Part shown: in pieces, positions 1 to 8,971 of the stretch
How the letters are laid out: every line of letters begins with the position of its first letter
How positions within the stretch are numbered: position 1 is the stretch's first letter
Assembly: GCF_000744735.1 (NCBI RefSeq)
Contig: NZ_JQMM01000001.1
Span: 558,001-622,000 of the forward strand
Reading direction: 5' to 3'
DNA from: Porticoccus hydrocarbonoclasticus MCTG13d
GTDB lineage: Bacteria > Pseudomonadota > Gammaproteobacteria > Pseudomonadales > Porticoccaceae
Length of the DNA stretch: 64,000 bases
Position numbers and translations under genes: made by a program
Notes under the pieces: generated by a model
Databases searched by the model: none
Told to the model about the DNA's origin: nothing
What the model saw: only the letters and a program-made list of their open reading frames with translations

Positions 1-43
1 TTGGGCAGGAAAGCCGGAAATGAGTTTGCTTTAATGAGCGCCA

Positions 44-75
44 CGCTGATGAGCACACCAACCTACTCATCAGCG
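44..75 (-). terminator. Hairpin just downstream of leuA
   Basis: A perfect 10-bp inverted repeat, CGCTGATGAG and CTCATCAGCG, with a 12-nt loop starts 8 nt past the leuA stop in the leuA direction. There is no clear U-tract after it, so it may be a weak or Rho-assisted terminator or a 3'-end stabilising hairpin. Confidence 0.45.
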
Positions 76-83
76 CAGCAGCA

Positions 84-1778
84 TTAGCTGGCGATGGCTT
101 CCATTTCCTCCTCCGACCTCGCTGCTGCCCGGTGCCGACCGAGGCCATTGAAAATGGCCTTGATCGCCGCACTGATGATATTGCGGTGCACCCCTACGCC
201 GAATATCGCCGAGCCGTCGTCGATCTGCATTTCGATATAGCACACGGCCTCAACTTCTGAGCCTGTTCCCAGGGCGTGCTCGTGGTAGTCGATGATACTG
301 ATATTCCCGCCCAGGGCTTTTACCGCCGCGTCGATGGTGCCGTTGCCAATGCCATTGACGGTTCTGGCTTTGCCCTGCTCCATAAACTGGATCTGCACTT
401 CGGTGGCGCCTTTGTCGCCGTGGCTGTGGGTGGTGACATCCGCATCTTCGAAGCTGTAAGCGCCGTTATCCTGCAAATACGCCTGTTCAAACAGGGCGAA
501 GATATCGGCACTGGTGGCCTCGCGGCCCTCGCGGTCGGTGAAGGCTTTCACCACCCGGCTGAACTCGATCTGCAGGCGGCGCGGCAATTCCAGACCGTAT
601 TGCTGTTGCAACAGGAAGCTGACGCCACCCTTGCCGGACTGACTGTTGACCCGCACCACCGCCTCGTAGCCCCGGTTCAGGTCGGCGGGGTCGATGGGCA
701 GGTAAGGCACCTCCCAGATCTCGCCCTCCACCCGCTGGGCAAAGCCCTTCTTGATGGCGTCCTGGTGGGAACCGGAAAAGGCGGTGAACACCAGCTCACC
801 CGCATAGGGATGGCGGGGATGCACCGGCAACTGGTTGCACTCTTCCACGGTGCGGCGAATGGCCTCGATGCGGGAAAAATCCAGACCGGGATGCACGCCC
901 TGGGAATAGAGGTTCAGGGCCAGGGTGACGATATCCACATTGCCGGTGCGCTCACCGTTGCCAAACAGGCAGCCCTCCACCCGGTCGGCGCTAGCCATCA
1001 ACGCCAGTTCCGCCGCCGCCACGGCGGTGCCCCGGTCGTTGTGGGGGTGGACGCTGATAACAATACTATCCCGGCGCGCCAGATTACGATCCATCCATTC
1101 CACCTGATCGGCATAGACGTTGGGAGTGGACATCTCCACCGTGGCGGGCAGGTTGAAAATCATTCTGTGCTCGGGGGTGGGCTGCCAGATCGCGCTGACC
1201 GCGTCGCACACCTCTTTGGCCACCGCTAATTCGGTGCCGGAAAACACCTCCGGCGAATACTGGTATACCCACTCGGTCTCCGGATGCTGGCTGGTGTAGT
1301 GCTTGACCCAGCGGGTGCCCTGCTCCGCGATAGCTTTCACCCCGGCTACATCAGTGTTGTAGACGATGCGGCGGAATTGTGGCGCTGTGGGGTTGTACAG
1401 ATGCACGATGGCGCGCCGGGCACCCACCACGGATTCCACGGTGCGGGCGATCAAATCCTCTCGCGCCTGGGTCAACACCTCAATGGTGACATCCTCGGGG
1501 ATACGGTCTTCCTCTATCAGGCGGCGCACGAAGTTGAAGTCGGTGTCGGAGGCAGCAGGGAATGCCACTTCGATCTCCTTGAAACCAATCTCCACCAGCA
1601 TCTCGAAAAAACGCAGCTTGGTGTCCACCGACATGGGGTCGATCAGGGACTGGTTGCCGTCCCGCAGGTCGGTGCTCATCCAGATAGGCGGTTTTTCGAG
1701 GGTGCGGCCGGGCCAGCGGCGGTCGTGCAATTGCACTGGCACGAAAGCCCGGTATTTGCTGGCGGGATTGGTGATCAT
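84..1778 (-). CDS. leuA: 2-isopropylmalate synthase
   Basis: LeuA condenses acetyl-CoA with 2-ketoisovalerate, the first committed step of leucine biosynthesis in the cytoplasm. The 564-residue protein has the N-terminal HMGL-like TIM barrel, with the metal-site motif [11 protein letters not shown] near residue 40 and HPHND near residue 245, followed by a C-terminal LeuA allosteric dimer domain. Length and the N-terminal extension before the barrel fit the long LeuA form found in Pseudomonas and actinobacteria rather than the E. coli form of about 520 residues. I chose the ATG at 1778 because GGAG sits 7 nt upstream; a GTG four codons earlier has no ribosome site. It stands alone, divergent from an Lrp-family regulator, and its 5' leader can fold (1807-1894), so leucine-responsive control is plausible. 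Confidence 0.95.
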   Translation of the reverse strand: MITNPASKYRAFVPVQLHDRRWPGRTLEKPPIWMSTDLRDGNQSLIDPMSVDTKLRFFEMLVEIGFKEIEVAFPAASDTDFNFVRRLIEEDRIPEDVTIEVLTQAREDLIARTVESVVGARRAIVHLYNPTAPQFRRIVYNTDVAGVKAIAEQGTRWVKHYTSQHPETEWVYQYSPEVFSGTELAVAKEVCDAVSAIWQPTPEHRMIFNLPATVEMSTPNVYADQVEWMDRNLARRDSIVISVHPHNDRGTAVAAAELALMASADRVEGCLFGNGERTGNVDIVTLALNLYSQGVHPGLDFSRIEAIRRTVEECNQLPVHPRHPYAGELVFTAFSGSHQDAIKKGFAQRVEGEIWEVPYLPIDPADLNRGYEAVVRVNSQSGKGGVSFLLQQQYGLELPRRLQIEFSRVVKAFTDREGREATSADIFALFEQAYLQDNGAYSFEDADVTTHSHGDKGATEVQIQFMEQGKARTVNGIGNGTIDAAVKALGGNISIIDYHEHALGTGSEVEAVCYIEMQIDDGSAIFGVGVHRNIISAAIKAIFNGLGRHRAAARSEEEMEAIAS

Positions 1779-1806
1779 ACGGTTCTCCACGGTTGACGAA
1801 TAAGGC

Positions 1807-1894
1807 CCTGAGAAAAACCGGCGACCGAAGCAAAGGGTGCGGGTAGCGGGACTCTGTCGGTGCCAGGGGCTTCTGGCCCACTGCTTTTCTCAGG
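1807..1894 (-). promoter_or_regulatory. Structured 5' leader of leuA (candidate attenuator or riboswitch)
   Basis: In the leuA direction the leader opens with CCTGAGAAAA and closes with TTTTCTCAGG, a perfect 10-bp helix enclosing about 68 nt. Inside are two shorter helices: GCCAG with CTGGC (1862-1877) and ACCGA with TCGGT (1824-1861). Together they suggest a three-way junction. The closing strand lies about 30 nt before the leuA start. I see no leucine-rich leader peptide. The fold is drawn by eye and I do not recognise the family. Confidence 0.4.
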
Positions 1895-2002
1895 ATGGTT
1901 GACAGTTTAATGCGTTAACGGCGGCATTTTATTGCTACTTGTATGGCAATTTTTATTATTTAAGCAATAATATGTTTATATAAATATTAATTGAGCAATT
2001 AT

Positions 2003-2464
2003 ATGAAACTGGACGCCTACGACCGGGCCATTCTGAGAAAGCTGCAACAGGAAGGGCGCATCTCCAACCAGGACCTGGCTGAAAATGTGAATCTCTCACC
2101 ATCTCCCTGCCTGCGCCGGGTGCGGCGTCTGGAAGAGGAAGGGGTTATCGATGGCTATACCGCCCGGCTGAACGCCCGGCGGCTGGGATTAAACCTGATG
2201 GCTTTTATCCAGATCAGCATGGATAAGCATATCCCCGAGCGCTTCGAAGGGTTCGAATCAGCGGTCGCCAACTTCCCGGAAGTGCTGGAGTGCCATCTGA
2301 TCACCGGGCAGGCGGCAGACTACCTGCTCAAGGTGGTTGTGGAGGATATGGACGGCTACCAGCAGTTTTTGTTGAATAAAATTACCCGTATCGAGGGGGT
2401 ATCCGGGGTGCAATCGTCCTTTGTTTTGAAATCGCCGCAGAATACGGCAACGTTGCCAGTATGA
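2003..2464 (+). CDS. Lrp/AsnC-family transcriptional regulator
   Basis: A 153-residue one-component regulator. Residues 1-60 form the AsnC-type helix-turn-helix (ISNQDLAENVNLSPSPCLRR), and residues 65-145 form the RAM amino-acid-sensing domain with the usual GQAADYLL segment. The ATG at 2003 is preferred over an in-frame TTG four codons upstream because it matches the usual Lrp N-terminus. The gene lies between divergent leuA and co-oriented putA. Lrp-family proteins are known to control leucine biosynthesis, and PutR-type members activate putA in other proteobacteria. Proline catabolism (putA) is the likeliest target, with leuA a second possibility; both are inferred from position only. The upstream region is very AT-rich, as expected for an Lrp-type promoter. 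Confidence 0.85.
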   Translation: MKLDAYDRAILRKLQQEGRISNQDLAENVNLSPSPCLRRVRRLEEEGVIDGYTARLNARRLGLNLMAFIQISMDKHIPERFEGFESAVANFPEVLECHLITGQAADYLLKVVVEDMDGYQQFLLNKITRIEGVSGVQSSFVLKSPQNTATLPV

Positions 2465-2660
2465 GCGTCTAGCACGCGCTGAGATTGCTCCCGCTTATGC
2501 TTCATCAGATAACCAGGGCAGACACCGCGACGGACTACAGGAACGACAGAATAGCCGTGGTAATCATCAACTTTGCTATTCGAAAATTGCCCGTTCAGCG
2601 TCCATACTTAGCACAAGCGCCCCTATTCAACACAGCGGTTATCGTTCCATCAGAATAGCC

Positions 2661-5600
2661 ATGACATTGACTGATCTAAGAACCCGAATTCGCCGGGCCA
2701 CTTCTACCGATGAGCACGCTTGTGTCGAGCAATTGCTGGCGGCCTTCCCCCTCAGCGAGGCGCAGCAACAGCAATCGCTTAACCAGGCCCGCCAATTGGT
2801 AGAGAGTTGCCGTGAGGCAACCGAGGGTAAATACCTGCTGGATGCCTTTTTACAGGAATTCGGCCTGTCCAATCGCGAAGGCGTTGCCCTGATGTGTCTG
2901 GCGGAGGCACTGCTGCGGGTGCCGGATGAGGCCACCGCCGACAAGTTGATCGCAGAAAAAATCCGCGACGGCAACTGGGCCAATCACCGTGGGCACTCGG
3001 ACTCCCTGTTCGTCAATGCCTCGGTGTGGGGTCTGATGCTGACCGGTGCGATACTGCCCCTAAGTGAAGAGATCACCACAGATACCAGCCGCTGGATGAA
3101 ACAACTGGTGAGCCGACTGGGTGAGCCGGTGTTAAGACGGGCCATGCTGCGGGCGATGAAGATGATGGGCAGCCACTATGTGCTGGGCCAGAGCCTGCCC
3201 GAAGCCATCGCCCGAGGCCATAACGAAGCATCGCCAAATACCCGTTTTTCCTTTGATATGCTGGGTGAAGGTGCCCGCACAGAGGCGGATGCCCGTCGTT
3301 ATTTCGAGGCCTATGCGTCCGCCATTGAAACCATCGGCAAAGCCAGCCGGGACGCGACTACACCCCGTACCTCACCCCTTACCTCGGATGGCATTTCGGT
3401 CAAGCTGTCCGCCCTGCACCCCCGCTATCAATTCAGTCAACGGGATCTGGTGATGGGCGAACTGCTGCCGCGCATCCGGGAGCTGGCCATTGCTGCCCGA
3501 AGTCACCGTATCGGCCTGAGCATTGATGCCGAAGAGGCCGCCAGACTGGAGCTATCCCTCGATATCTTTGAAGCACTGGCCCGCGACCCGGCCTTGTCTG
3601 ACTGGGATGGTCTGGGCTTTGTGCTACAGGCCTACCAGAAACGTGCCCCGGCCGTGATTCCCTGGTTGATCAAACTGGCCGGAGAAACCCGGCGCCAATT
3701 CATGGTCAGGCTGGTGAAAGGTGCCTATTGGGATACAGAGATCAAACTCGCCCAGCAACAGGGGCTCGCCGACTACCCGGTGTTTACCCGCAAGGCACAT
3801 ACGGACCTCTGTTACCTGCACTGTGCGCAACAGCTGCTCGCGGCACCGGGAGCCGTCTATCCACAATTCGCCACCCACAACGCCCAGACCATCACCACCA
3901 TTCAGCAGCTGGCCGGCGATGCCCCCTATGAATTCCAGCGCCTGCACGGTATGGGCGAGGTGCTCTATGGGCAATGGCAACGGCAGCCAGCTGAGTTGCC
4001 ACCGGTAAGGGTTTACGCGCCGGTTGGCGAACACCGCGATCTGCTGCCCTATCTGGTGAGGCGTTTACTGGAAAATGGCGCCAACAGCTCCTTTTTAAAC
4101 CACCTGCTGGATGAGCAGATGTCGGTGGACTCTCTGGTGAGACCCCTGCTACCCCAGATTCGCTCGGTGAGGCCCCATCGCCACCGACTGATTCCATTAC
4201 CGGTGAATATCTACCGCGCCGCCGGTGAAGAGCGTGCCGGGGCGGCCGGTTTGGACCTGAACAATCCACTGATCAGTGAACCACTGGTTGCCGCACTCAA
4301 CGAGACACCCATCCCTGTCCGGGCCGGGCCTGTGGTGGGCGGGGAATGGGTACAGCGGGACCCACAGCCAGTCCTGTCCCCCGCCGATGGCATAATGGTG
4401 GTGGGCCACTGCACGATGGCCAACGATGAAGATGTGACCAAAGCCCTGCAACAGGCAGCCACGGCACAGTGGGCCTGGAGCCAGCGTGGCGGTGCCGCAC
4501 GCGCTGACATACTGGAACGAATGGCCGAGCTGCTGACAGAACATCAGCTGGCGCTGTTGAAGCTGATTGTGCAGGAGGCGGGACGCACGATTGCCGATGC
4601 GTTGGCGGAGGTGCGGGAAGCAATCGACTTCTGCCACTATTACGCCCTGCAGGCCCGCTACCGGTTTTCCGGGGGTATCGATCTGCCCGGCCCCACCGGA
4701 GAGAGCAACCAGCTCTGTCTCGAAGGCCGCGGCGTGTTTCTCTGCATCAGTCCATGGAATTTCCCGCTGGCCATTTTTACCGGGCAGACCGCAGCGGCAT
4801 TGGTGGCAGGCAATGCGGTGATCGCCAAACCCGCCCTGCAGACACCGCTGGTGGCAGCCAAAGCCACAGAGCTGTTCCATCGGGCCGGTGTGCCAGTCGA
4901 TGTGTTACACCTCCTGCCCGGCGAGGGCGCGAAACTGGGCGAACGGTTGCTGCCGGACCCACGGATTGCCGGCGTTGCCTTTACCGGGTCCAGCGCTACG
5001 GCCAAAATCATCCAGCGACAGCTGGCCCGTCGCCCCGGTGCCATTGTGCCGCTTATCGCGGAGACCGGTGGCCAGAATGTCATGCTGGTGGATTCCACCG
5101 CCCTGCCGGAACAGGTGGTGGATGATGTGATTTCTTCGGCCTTCCTCAGTGCCGGGCAACGTTGCTCGGCACTGCGAGTGCTGTTTATTCAGGACGATAT
5201 TGCCGATGACCTGCTGACGACACTTACCGGCGCACTGCAAACCCTGAAGGTCGGCAATCCTGCCAGCCTGGCTACCGATATAGGCCCGGTGATTGACGGG
5301 CGCGCCAGGGATACCCTGATGGCCCATATCGAGCGGATAAGTCGGGAAAGCACATTACTGGGGAGTCTGAAAACGGAGCAGATACCCTCGCGAGGGTATT
5401 TTGTGGCACCACATCTGGTTGAGATCGACTCACTGGCGCAACTGCCCGAGGAGGTGTTCGGGCCTATCCTCCATGTGATCCGCTATCGCGCCGCAGATAT
5501 TGACCGGGTACTGGCGCAAATCAACGACAGTGGTTTTGGCCTGACACTGGGGATTCAAAGCCGCCTGAAACGGTTTGCCGACTATGTGTTCAGCCATACC

Positions 5601-5804
5601 CGGGTGGGCAATACGTATATCAACCGCAACATGGTGGGTGCCGTGGTGGGCAGCAATCCCTTTGGCGGTTGCGGACTCTCCGGTACGGGCCCGAAAGCCG
5701 GAGGCCCCCTCTACCTGATGGCCTTTGCGACCGAGAAAACCCGCACGGAAAATACCACCGCCCGCGGCGGCAATACGGCGTTGTTTTCGCTACCGGATGA
5801 TTAA
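2661..5804 (+). CDS. putA: Bifunctional proline dehydrogenase / glutamate semialdehyde (P5C) dehydrogenase
   Basis: PutA oxidises proline to glutamate in two steps, with FAD in the first and NAD in the second, at the inner face of the cytoplasmic membrane. The 1047 residues contain the proline dehydrogenase barrel at roughly 170-490 (ISVKLSALHPRYQ; RRLLENGANSSF near the end) and an aldehyde dehydrogenase domain at roughly 540-1030. Glu801 (AETGGQN) and nucleophile Cys835 (GQRCSALR) are both present at the spacing usual for the family. There is no N-terminal ribbon-helix-helix domain, so this is the non-autoregulating short form and control probably falls to the Lrp-family gene just upstream. 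No Shine-Dalgarno is visible before the ATG. The stop overlaps the stop of the convergent hydratase gene by 4 nt. Confidence 0.96.
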   Translation: MTLTDLRTRIRRATSTDEHACVEQLLAAFPLSEAQQQQSLNQARQLVESCREATEGKYLLDAFLQEFGLSNREGVALMCLAEALLRVPDEATADKLIAEKIRDGNWANHRGHSDSLFVNASVWGLMLTGAILPLSEEITTDTSRWMKQLVSRLGEPVLRRAMLRAMKMMGSHYVLGQSLPEAIARGHNEASPNTRFSFDMLGEGARTEADARRYFEAYASAIETIGKASRDATTPRTSPLTSDGISVKLSALHPRYQFSQRDLVMGELLPRIRELAIAARSHRIGLSIDAEEAARLELSLDIFEALARDPALSDWDGLGFVLQAYQKRAPAVIPWLIKLAGETRRQFMVRLVKGAYWDTEIKLAQQQGLADYPVFTRKAHTDLCYLHCAQQLLAAPGAVYPQFATHNAQTITTIQQLAGDAPYEFQRLHGMGEVLYGQWQRQPAELPPVRVYAPVGEHRDLLPYLVRRLLENGANSSFLNHLLDEQMSVDSLVRPLLPQIRSVRPHRHRLIPLPVNIYRAAGEERAGAAGLDLNNPLISEPLVAALNETPIPVRAGPVVGGEWVQRDPQPVLSPADGIMVVGHCTMANDEDVTKALQQAATAQWAWSQRGGAARADILERMAELLTEHQLALLKLIVQEAGRTIADALAEVREAIDFCHYYALQARYRFSGGIDLPGPTGESNQLCLEGRGVFLCISPWNFPLAIFTGQTAAALVAGNAVIAKPALQTPLVAAKATELFHRAGVPVDVLHLLPGEGAKLGERLLPDPRIAGVAFTGSSATAKIIQRQLARRPGAIVPLIAETGGQNVMLVDSTALPEQVVDDVISSAFLSAGQRCSALRVLFIQDDIADDLLTTLTGALQTLKVGNPASLATDIGPVIDGRARDTLMAHIERISRESTLLGSLKTEQIPSRGYFVAPHLVEIDSLAQLPEEVFGPILHVIRYRAADIDRVLAQINDSGFGLTLGIQSRLKRFADYVFSHTRVGNTYINRNMVGAVVGSNPFGGCGLSGTGPKAGGPLYLMAFATEKTRTENTTARGGNTALFSLPDD

Positions 5805-6568
5805 CGGCGGGCAAAATTCGGTTGGCGCTTTTCCCGTCGCGCCGCCAGCCCCTCTTTCAGATCCCCGGAGCGGTGACATTGCGAGGTGACAGCAAGGACT
5901 CTGGCAAGATCAAGATTACCGTCCGCCATCTGATCACAGAGCTGTTTCATGGCCGCTACCGTGGTCGGTGAGAGTGGTGTCAATGTGTCCACCAGTTTCG
6001 AGGTTTCCACCTCAAGCTCATCCTGAAGCACCAGATGCGTCAGGTAACCGGCCCGCAACAGCATTTCTGCATCCAGCACTTCCGCCGCAACCAGAATCCG
6101 TTTGGCCGTGGTGACACCCAGGCGTTTCACATAGCGACGGATGCCGTTCGGCGGATAGCAGAGACCGATTTCCGCGGCAGGCACCTTGAGCCGCATGCCG
6201 TAAACACCTATCCGAAAATCACAACACAAAGCGATTTCCGAGCCGCCTCCGTAGACACTGCCATTGAGGGCACAGATAACCGGCATGGGCATGGCTGTTA
6301 GGCGATCGGTAAGCGTCTCAAATTTATCACCGGTCATATCACCTGAGGTCATTTCTTCCAGCGATGCACCAGCACAAAAGGTTTTCTCCCCCTGACCAGT
6401 AACCACCAGGACCCGGATATCCCGGTTGGCGTCCACCTGATTCAGGCAATCAATAAACAGATCAATACCAGTGGCAGTCAGTGAATTGTGTTTGGCTGGG
6501 TTATTGAGAAGGATGCGAGCTACCGCTCCTTCCATGGATAGCAAAACCGGGGCGTCCAAATTGCTCAT
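5801..6568 (-). CDS. Enoyl-CoA hydratase/isomerase family protein
   Basis: A 255-residue crotonase-fold protein. The oxyanion-hole segments are visible as KTFCAGASLEEM (about residue 64) and LNGSVYGGGSEIALCCDFRI (about residue 100). Such proteins hydrate or isomerise acyl-CoA thioesters in fatty-acid or amino-acid breakdown. In the second segment the usual acidic residue after GGG is followed by I rather than the L or F common in hydratases, so the exact reaction cannot be read from sequence. The gene converges on putA with overlapping stops and is followed upstream, same strand, by carbonic anhydrase 24 nt away. No partner beta-oxidation genes are nearby. The family call is sure; the substrate is unknown. 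Confidence 0.85.
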   Translation of the reverse strand: MSNLDAPVLLSMEGAVARILLNNPAKHNSLTATGIDLFIDCLNQVDANRDIRVLVVTGQGEKTFCAGASLEEMTSGDMTGDKFETLTDRLTAMPMPVICALNGSVYGGGSEIALCCDFRIGVYGMRLKVPAAEIGLCYPPNGIRRYVKRLGVTTAKRILVAAEVLDAEMLLRAGYLTHLVLQDELEVETSKLVDTLTPLSPTTVAAMKQLCDQMADGNLDLARVLAVTSQCHRSGDLKEGLAARREKRQPNFARR

Positions 6569-6592
6569 AGTTTCGGGCTCTTGTATGCGGGA

Positions 6593-7249
6593 TCAGGAGG
6601 GTTCGGCATAGCGTTGTTTGATGCCTTCGACAGCCGCGTGATAGACGTTGCGCATTTCTTCACGACAACTGATGTTCATATTCAGGTCACGCAGCAAACC
6701 ATCGGCGATACCGTATATCCAGCCGTGCACTGTCAGCGGCTGACCGCGGGTCCAGGCATCCCGGATGATATTGGTTTTACAGACATTGACCACCTGTTCA
6801 ATGACATTCAACTCACAAACCTGATCGATGACCCGGTCTTTATCGGCATCATCGGTAAGGTAGGTCTGATGGATATACTGCACATCCTGAACATTCAGCA
6901 GCCAATGGTCGATCAATCCCAGATTTTGCTTCATAACGGCGGCTTTAACACCACCGCAGCCATAGTGACCAGTCACTATCACATGCTTGACCTTGAGATA
7001 TTCGACTGCGAACTGCATCACCGACAGGCAGTTGAGATCGCTGTGCACCACCATATTGGCCACATTTCTGTGGACAAATAATTCACCGGGCATCAGGCCG
7101 ACGATCTCGTTGGCCGGCACCCGGCTGTCGGAACAGCCGATCCACAAATACTCCGGGGTTTGCTGTTTTAAAAGCCGTTCAAAAAAGGTGGGGTCTTTCT
7201 CTTTCTGGGCCGCGGCCCAGGCAACATTTTTCTCGAACAGTTCTTTCAC
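6593..7249 (-). CDS. can: Beta-class carbonic anhydrase
   Basis: Catalyses reversible hydration of CO2 to bicarbonate in the cytoplasm, supplying bicarbonate for carboxylases. The 218-residue length matches Can of E. coli (220). Zinc ligands Cys39, His95 and Cys98 and the Asp41-Arg43 dyad are all present in WIGCSDSRV and TGHYGCGG. The start is a GTG at 7249 preceded by AGG six nt away. Downstream, same strand, is an enoyl-CoA hydratase; upstream is the terminator of the pst operon, so it is probably transcribed from its own promoter in the 50 nt after that terminator. Gene symbol by similarity to the proteobacterial Can group. Confidence 0.93.
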   Translation of the reverse strand: MKELFEKNVAWAAAQKEKDPTFFERLLKQQTPEYLWIGCSDSRVPANEIVGLMPGELFVHRNVANMVVHSDLNCLSVMQFAVEYLKVKHVIVTGHYGCGGVKAAVMKQNLGLIDHWLLNVQDVQYIHQTYLTDDADKDRVIDQVCELNVIEQVVNVCKTNIIRDAWTRGQPLTVHGWIYGIADGLLRDLNMNISCREEMRNVYHAAVEGIKQRYAEPS

Positions 7250-7305
7250 TGAACCTACTCCGCAGGGCTATTTCAGCAGACAAGTGTACGGTCAGTTGCC
7301 ACACA

Positions 7306-7334
7306 AAAAAACCGGATTTTTAGTCCGGTTTTTT
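7306..7334 (-). terminator. Rho-independent terminator of the pst operon
   Basis: AAAAAACCGGA and TCCGGTTTTTT form a perfect 11-bp stem with a 7-nt loop, followed in the phoU direction by T residues. It lies about 30 nt after the phoU stop and before carbonic anhydrase. Confidence 0.88.
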
Positions 7335-7365
7335 AAAGTGAGTCTGGCCGTGTCGCTACGGTGAT

Positions 7366-8055
7366 TCAATCGGGGTCGCGATGCCGGATATCCCGGCCCT
7401 GAACCAGATAGACAATATGCTCACAGATATTCTTGGCGTGGTCACCAATACGCTCCAGAGAACGCAGTGTCCAGAGAATATTCATGGAGCGTGAAATACT
7501 GCGGGGGTCTTCCATCATGTAGGTGATCATTTCACGCAAGGCAGACTTGTAGTCCATATCCACCTGACGGTCTTCTTTCATGGTGGCGATAGCGGATTCT
7601 GCATCAAAGCGGGAAAAGGCATCCAGTGCGTCATTGAGCATCTTGCGCACGCAATTGCCAATATGGCGCACCTCGGTATAACCCCGGGGCGCACTGCCCT
7701 GCTCGGAGAGCAGAATTGCCATTTTGGCAATTTTATTGGCTTCGTCGCCGATCCTCTCCAAATCCCGGAGCGTCTTGGACACGGCGAGTACCATCCGCAG
7801 ATCACTGGCCGCCGGCTGGCGCCGGGCAATCAGTGTGGTGCAGGTGTCATCGATGTCCATCTCCATGGAATCTATTCTGGATTCTACCTCCATGACCTTA
7901 TCCGCCAGGGTGCTGTCGGCATCCTCCAGGGCGCGAATCGCATCGGCTACCTGCCTTTCCACCAGGCCGCCCATTTCCAGCATGCTGGTCCTGATTTCTT
8001 CCAAGTCGTCATTAAATTGTCTGGAAATATGTTGGTCGAGATTCAAGTTGTCCAT
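7366..8055 (-). CDS. phoU: Phosphate signalling protein PhoU
   Basis: PhoU couples the PstSCAB transporter to the PhoR sensor kinase and keeps the Pho regulon off when phosphate is plentiful. The 229-residue protein shows the two tandem three-helix PhoU repeats (about 15-115 and 120-215), each with the metal-binding acidic signature; MEDPRSISRSMNILWTLRSL lies in the second. The start is the ATG at 8055 with AAGGAG about 8 nt upstream; an in-frame TTG six codons earlier would overlap the ribosome site. It is the last gene of the pst operon, 10 nt after pstB. phoB and phoR are not in the window. Confidence 0.95.
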   Translation of the reverse strand: MDNLNLDQHISRQFNDDLEEIRTSMLEMGGLVERQVADAIRALEDADSTLADKVMEVESRIDSMEMDIDDTCTTLIARRQPAASDLRMVLAVSKTLRDLERIGDEANKIAKMAILLSEQGSAPRGYTEVRHIGNCVRKMLNDALDAFSRFDAESAIATMKEDRQVDMDYKSALREMITYMMEDPRSISRSMNILWTLRSLERIGDHAKNICEHIVYLVQGRDIRHRDPD

Positions 8056-8065
8056 CCTCTGCTCC

Positions 8066-8956
8066 TTAACCAAAGCGGCCGGTAATGTAGGATTCCGTCA
8101 GCTCGTGTTGCGGCTTGGTGAAGACGGTGTCTGTGTCGTTCATTTCAACCAGCCAGCCAAGGTGGAAATAGGCGGTGCGCTGGGAAACCCGGGCGGCCTG
8201 CTGCATCGAGTGAGTAACGATTGCAATGGTGTAGGATTCGCTCAGCTCCCTGATCAGCTCTTCGATCTTGGCGGTGGCAATCGGGTCCAGAGCCGAACAG
8301 GGCTCGTCCATCAATACCACTTCCGGGCTGACGGCAATGGTCCTGGCAATACACAACCGTTGCTGCTGCCCACCAGAGAGGCCAGTCCCGGCAGAGTCCA
8401 GGCGATCCTTTACCTCGTCCCACAACCCCGCCTTGCGCAAACTGTTTTCCACAATCTCATCCAGATCGGTTTTGCGATTGGCCAGACCGTGAATCCGTGG
8501 GCCATAGGCGACGTTGTCATAAATCGACTTGGGGAAAGGATTGGGCTTCTGAAAGACCATCCCCACCCGGGCGCGCAGCTCAACCACATCCAGTTTCGGG
8601 TCATAAATATCCTGATTTTCCAGATGCAGGCTACCCTCCACCCGGCAAATATCAATGGTATCGTTCATCCGGTTCATGCAGCGCAGAAAGGTGGATTTTC
8701 CACAGCCACTGGGGCCGATCAGTGCCACCACCTCGTTTTTGCCGATATCCAGACTGACCCCGTGGATAGCCTGGTCCGCACCATAAAACACATTCACATC
8801 ACGCATGCGCATCTTGGGATCATCCACAAAGGGCGCACCAACGGTTTTTTCCGGAATGTACAAATTTTCTCCTGTCATCATATGCTCTTGTGCAACGACC
8901 CTGGGGTCTACTTGCACAGCATCCTGAAACACATTCATTTTTTCTGCAATATCCAT
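8066..8956 (-). CDS. pstB: Phosphate ABC transporter ATP-binding protein
   Basis: ATPase subunit that powers high-affinity phosphate import with PstA and PstC. In 296 residues it carries Walker A (GPSGCGKST, Lys87), the ABC signature ([14 protein letters not shown]), Walker B ([13 protein letters not shown]) and the H-loop (AIVTHSMQQ). It has an N-terminal extension of about 45 residues before the ABC domain relative to E. coli PstB, as in many marine gammaproteobacteria. ATG at 8956 with AGGAAAC upstream; ATG at 8938 (MNVFQDA) is a possible alternative. It sits between pstA (15 nt gap) and phoU (10 nt gap). Confidence 0.97.
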   Translation of the reverse strand: MDIAEKMNVFQDAVQVDPRVVAQEHMMTGENLYIPEKTVGAPFVDDPKMRMRDVNVFYGADQAIHGVSLDIGKNEVVALIGPSGCGKSTFLRCMNRMNDTIDICRVEGSLHLENQDIYDPKLDVVELRARVGMVFQKPNPFPKSIYDNVAYGPRIHGLANRKTDLDEIVENSLRKAGLWDEVKDRLDSAGTGLSGGQQQRLCIARTIAVSPEVVLMDEPCSALDPIATAKIEELIRELSESYTIAIVTHSMQQAARVSQRTAYFHLGWLVEMNDTDTVFTKPQHELTESYITGRFG

Positions 8957-8971
8957 GTTGTTTCCTGTCAG

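Noticed and set aside
276-1229. Long open frame opposite leuA
   Set aside because: Shadow of a high-GC coding gene; no family resemblance and no ribosome site.
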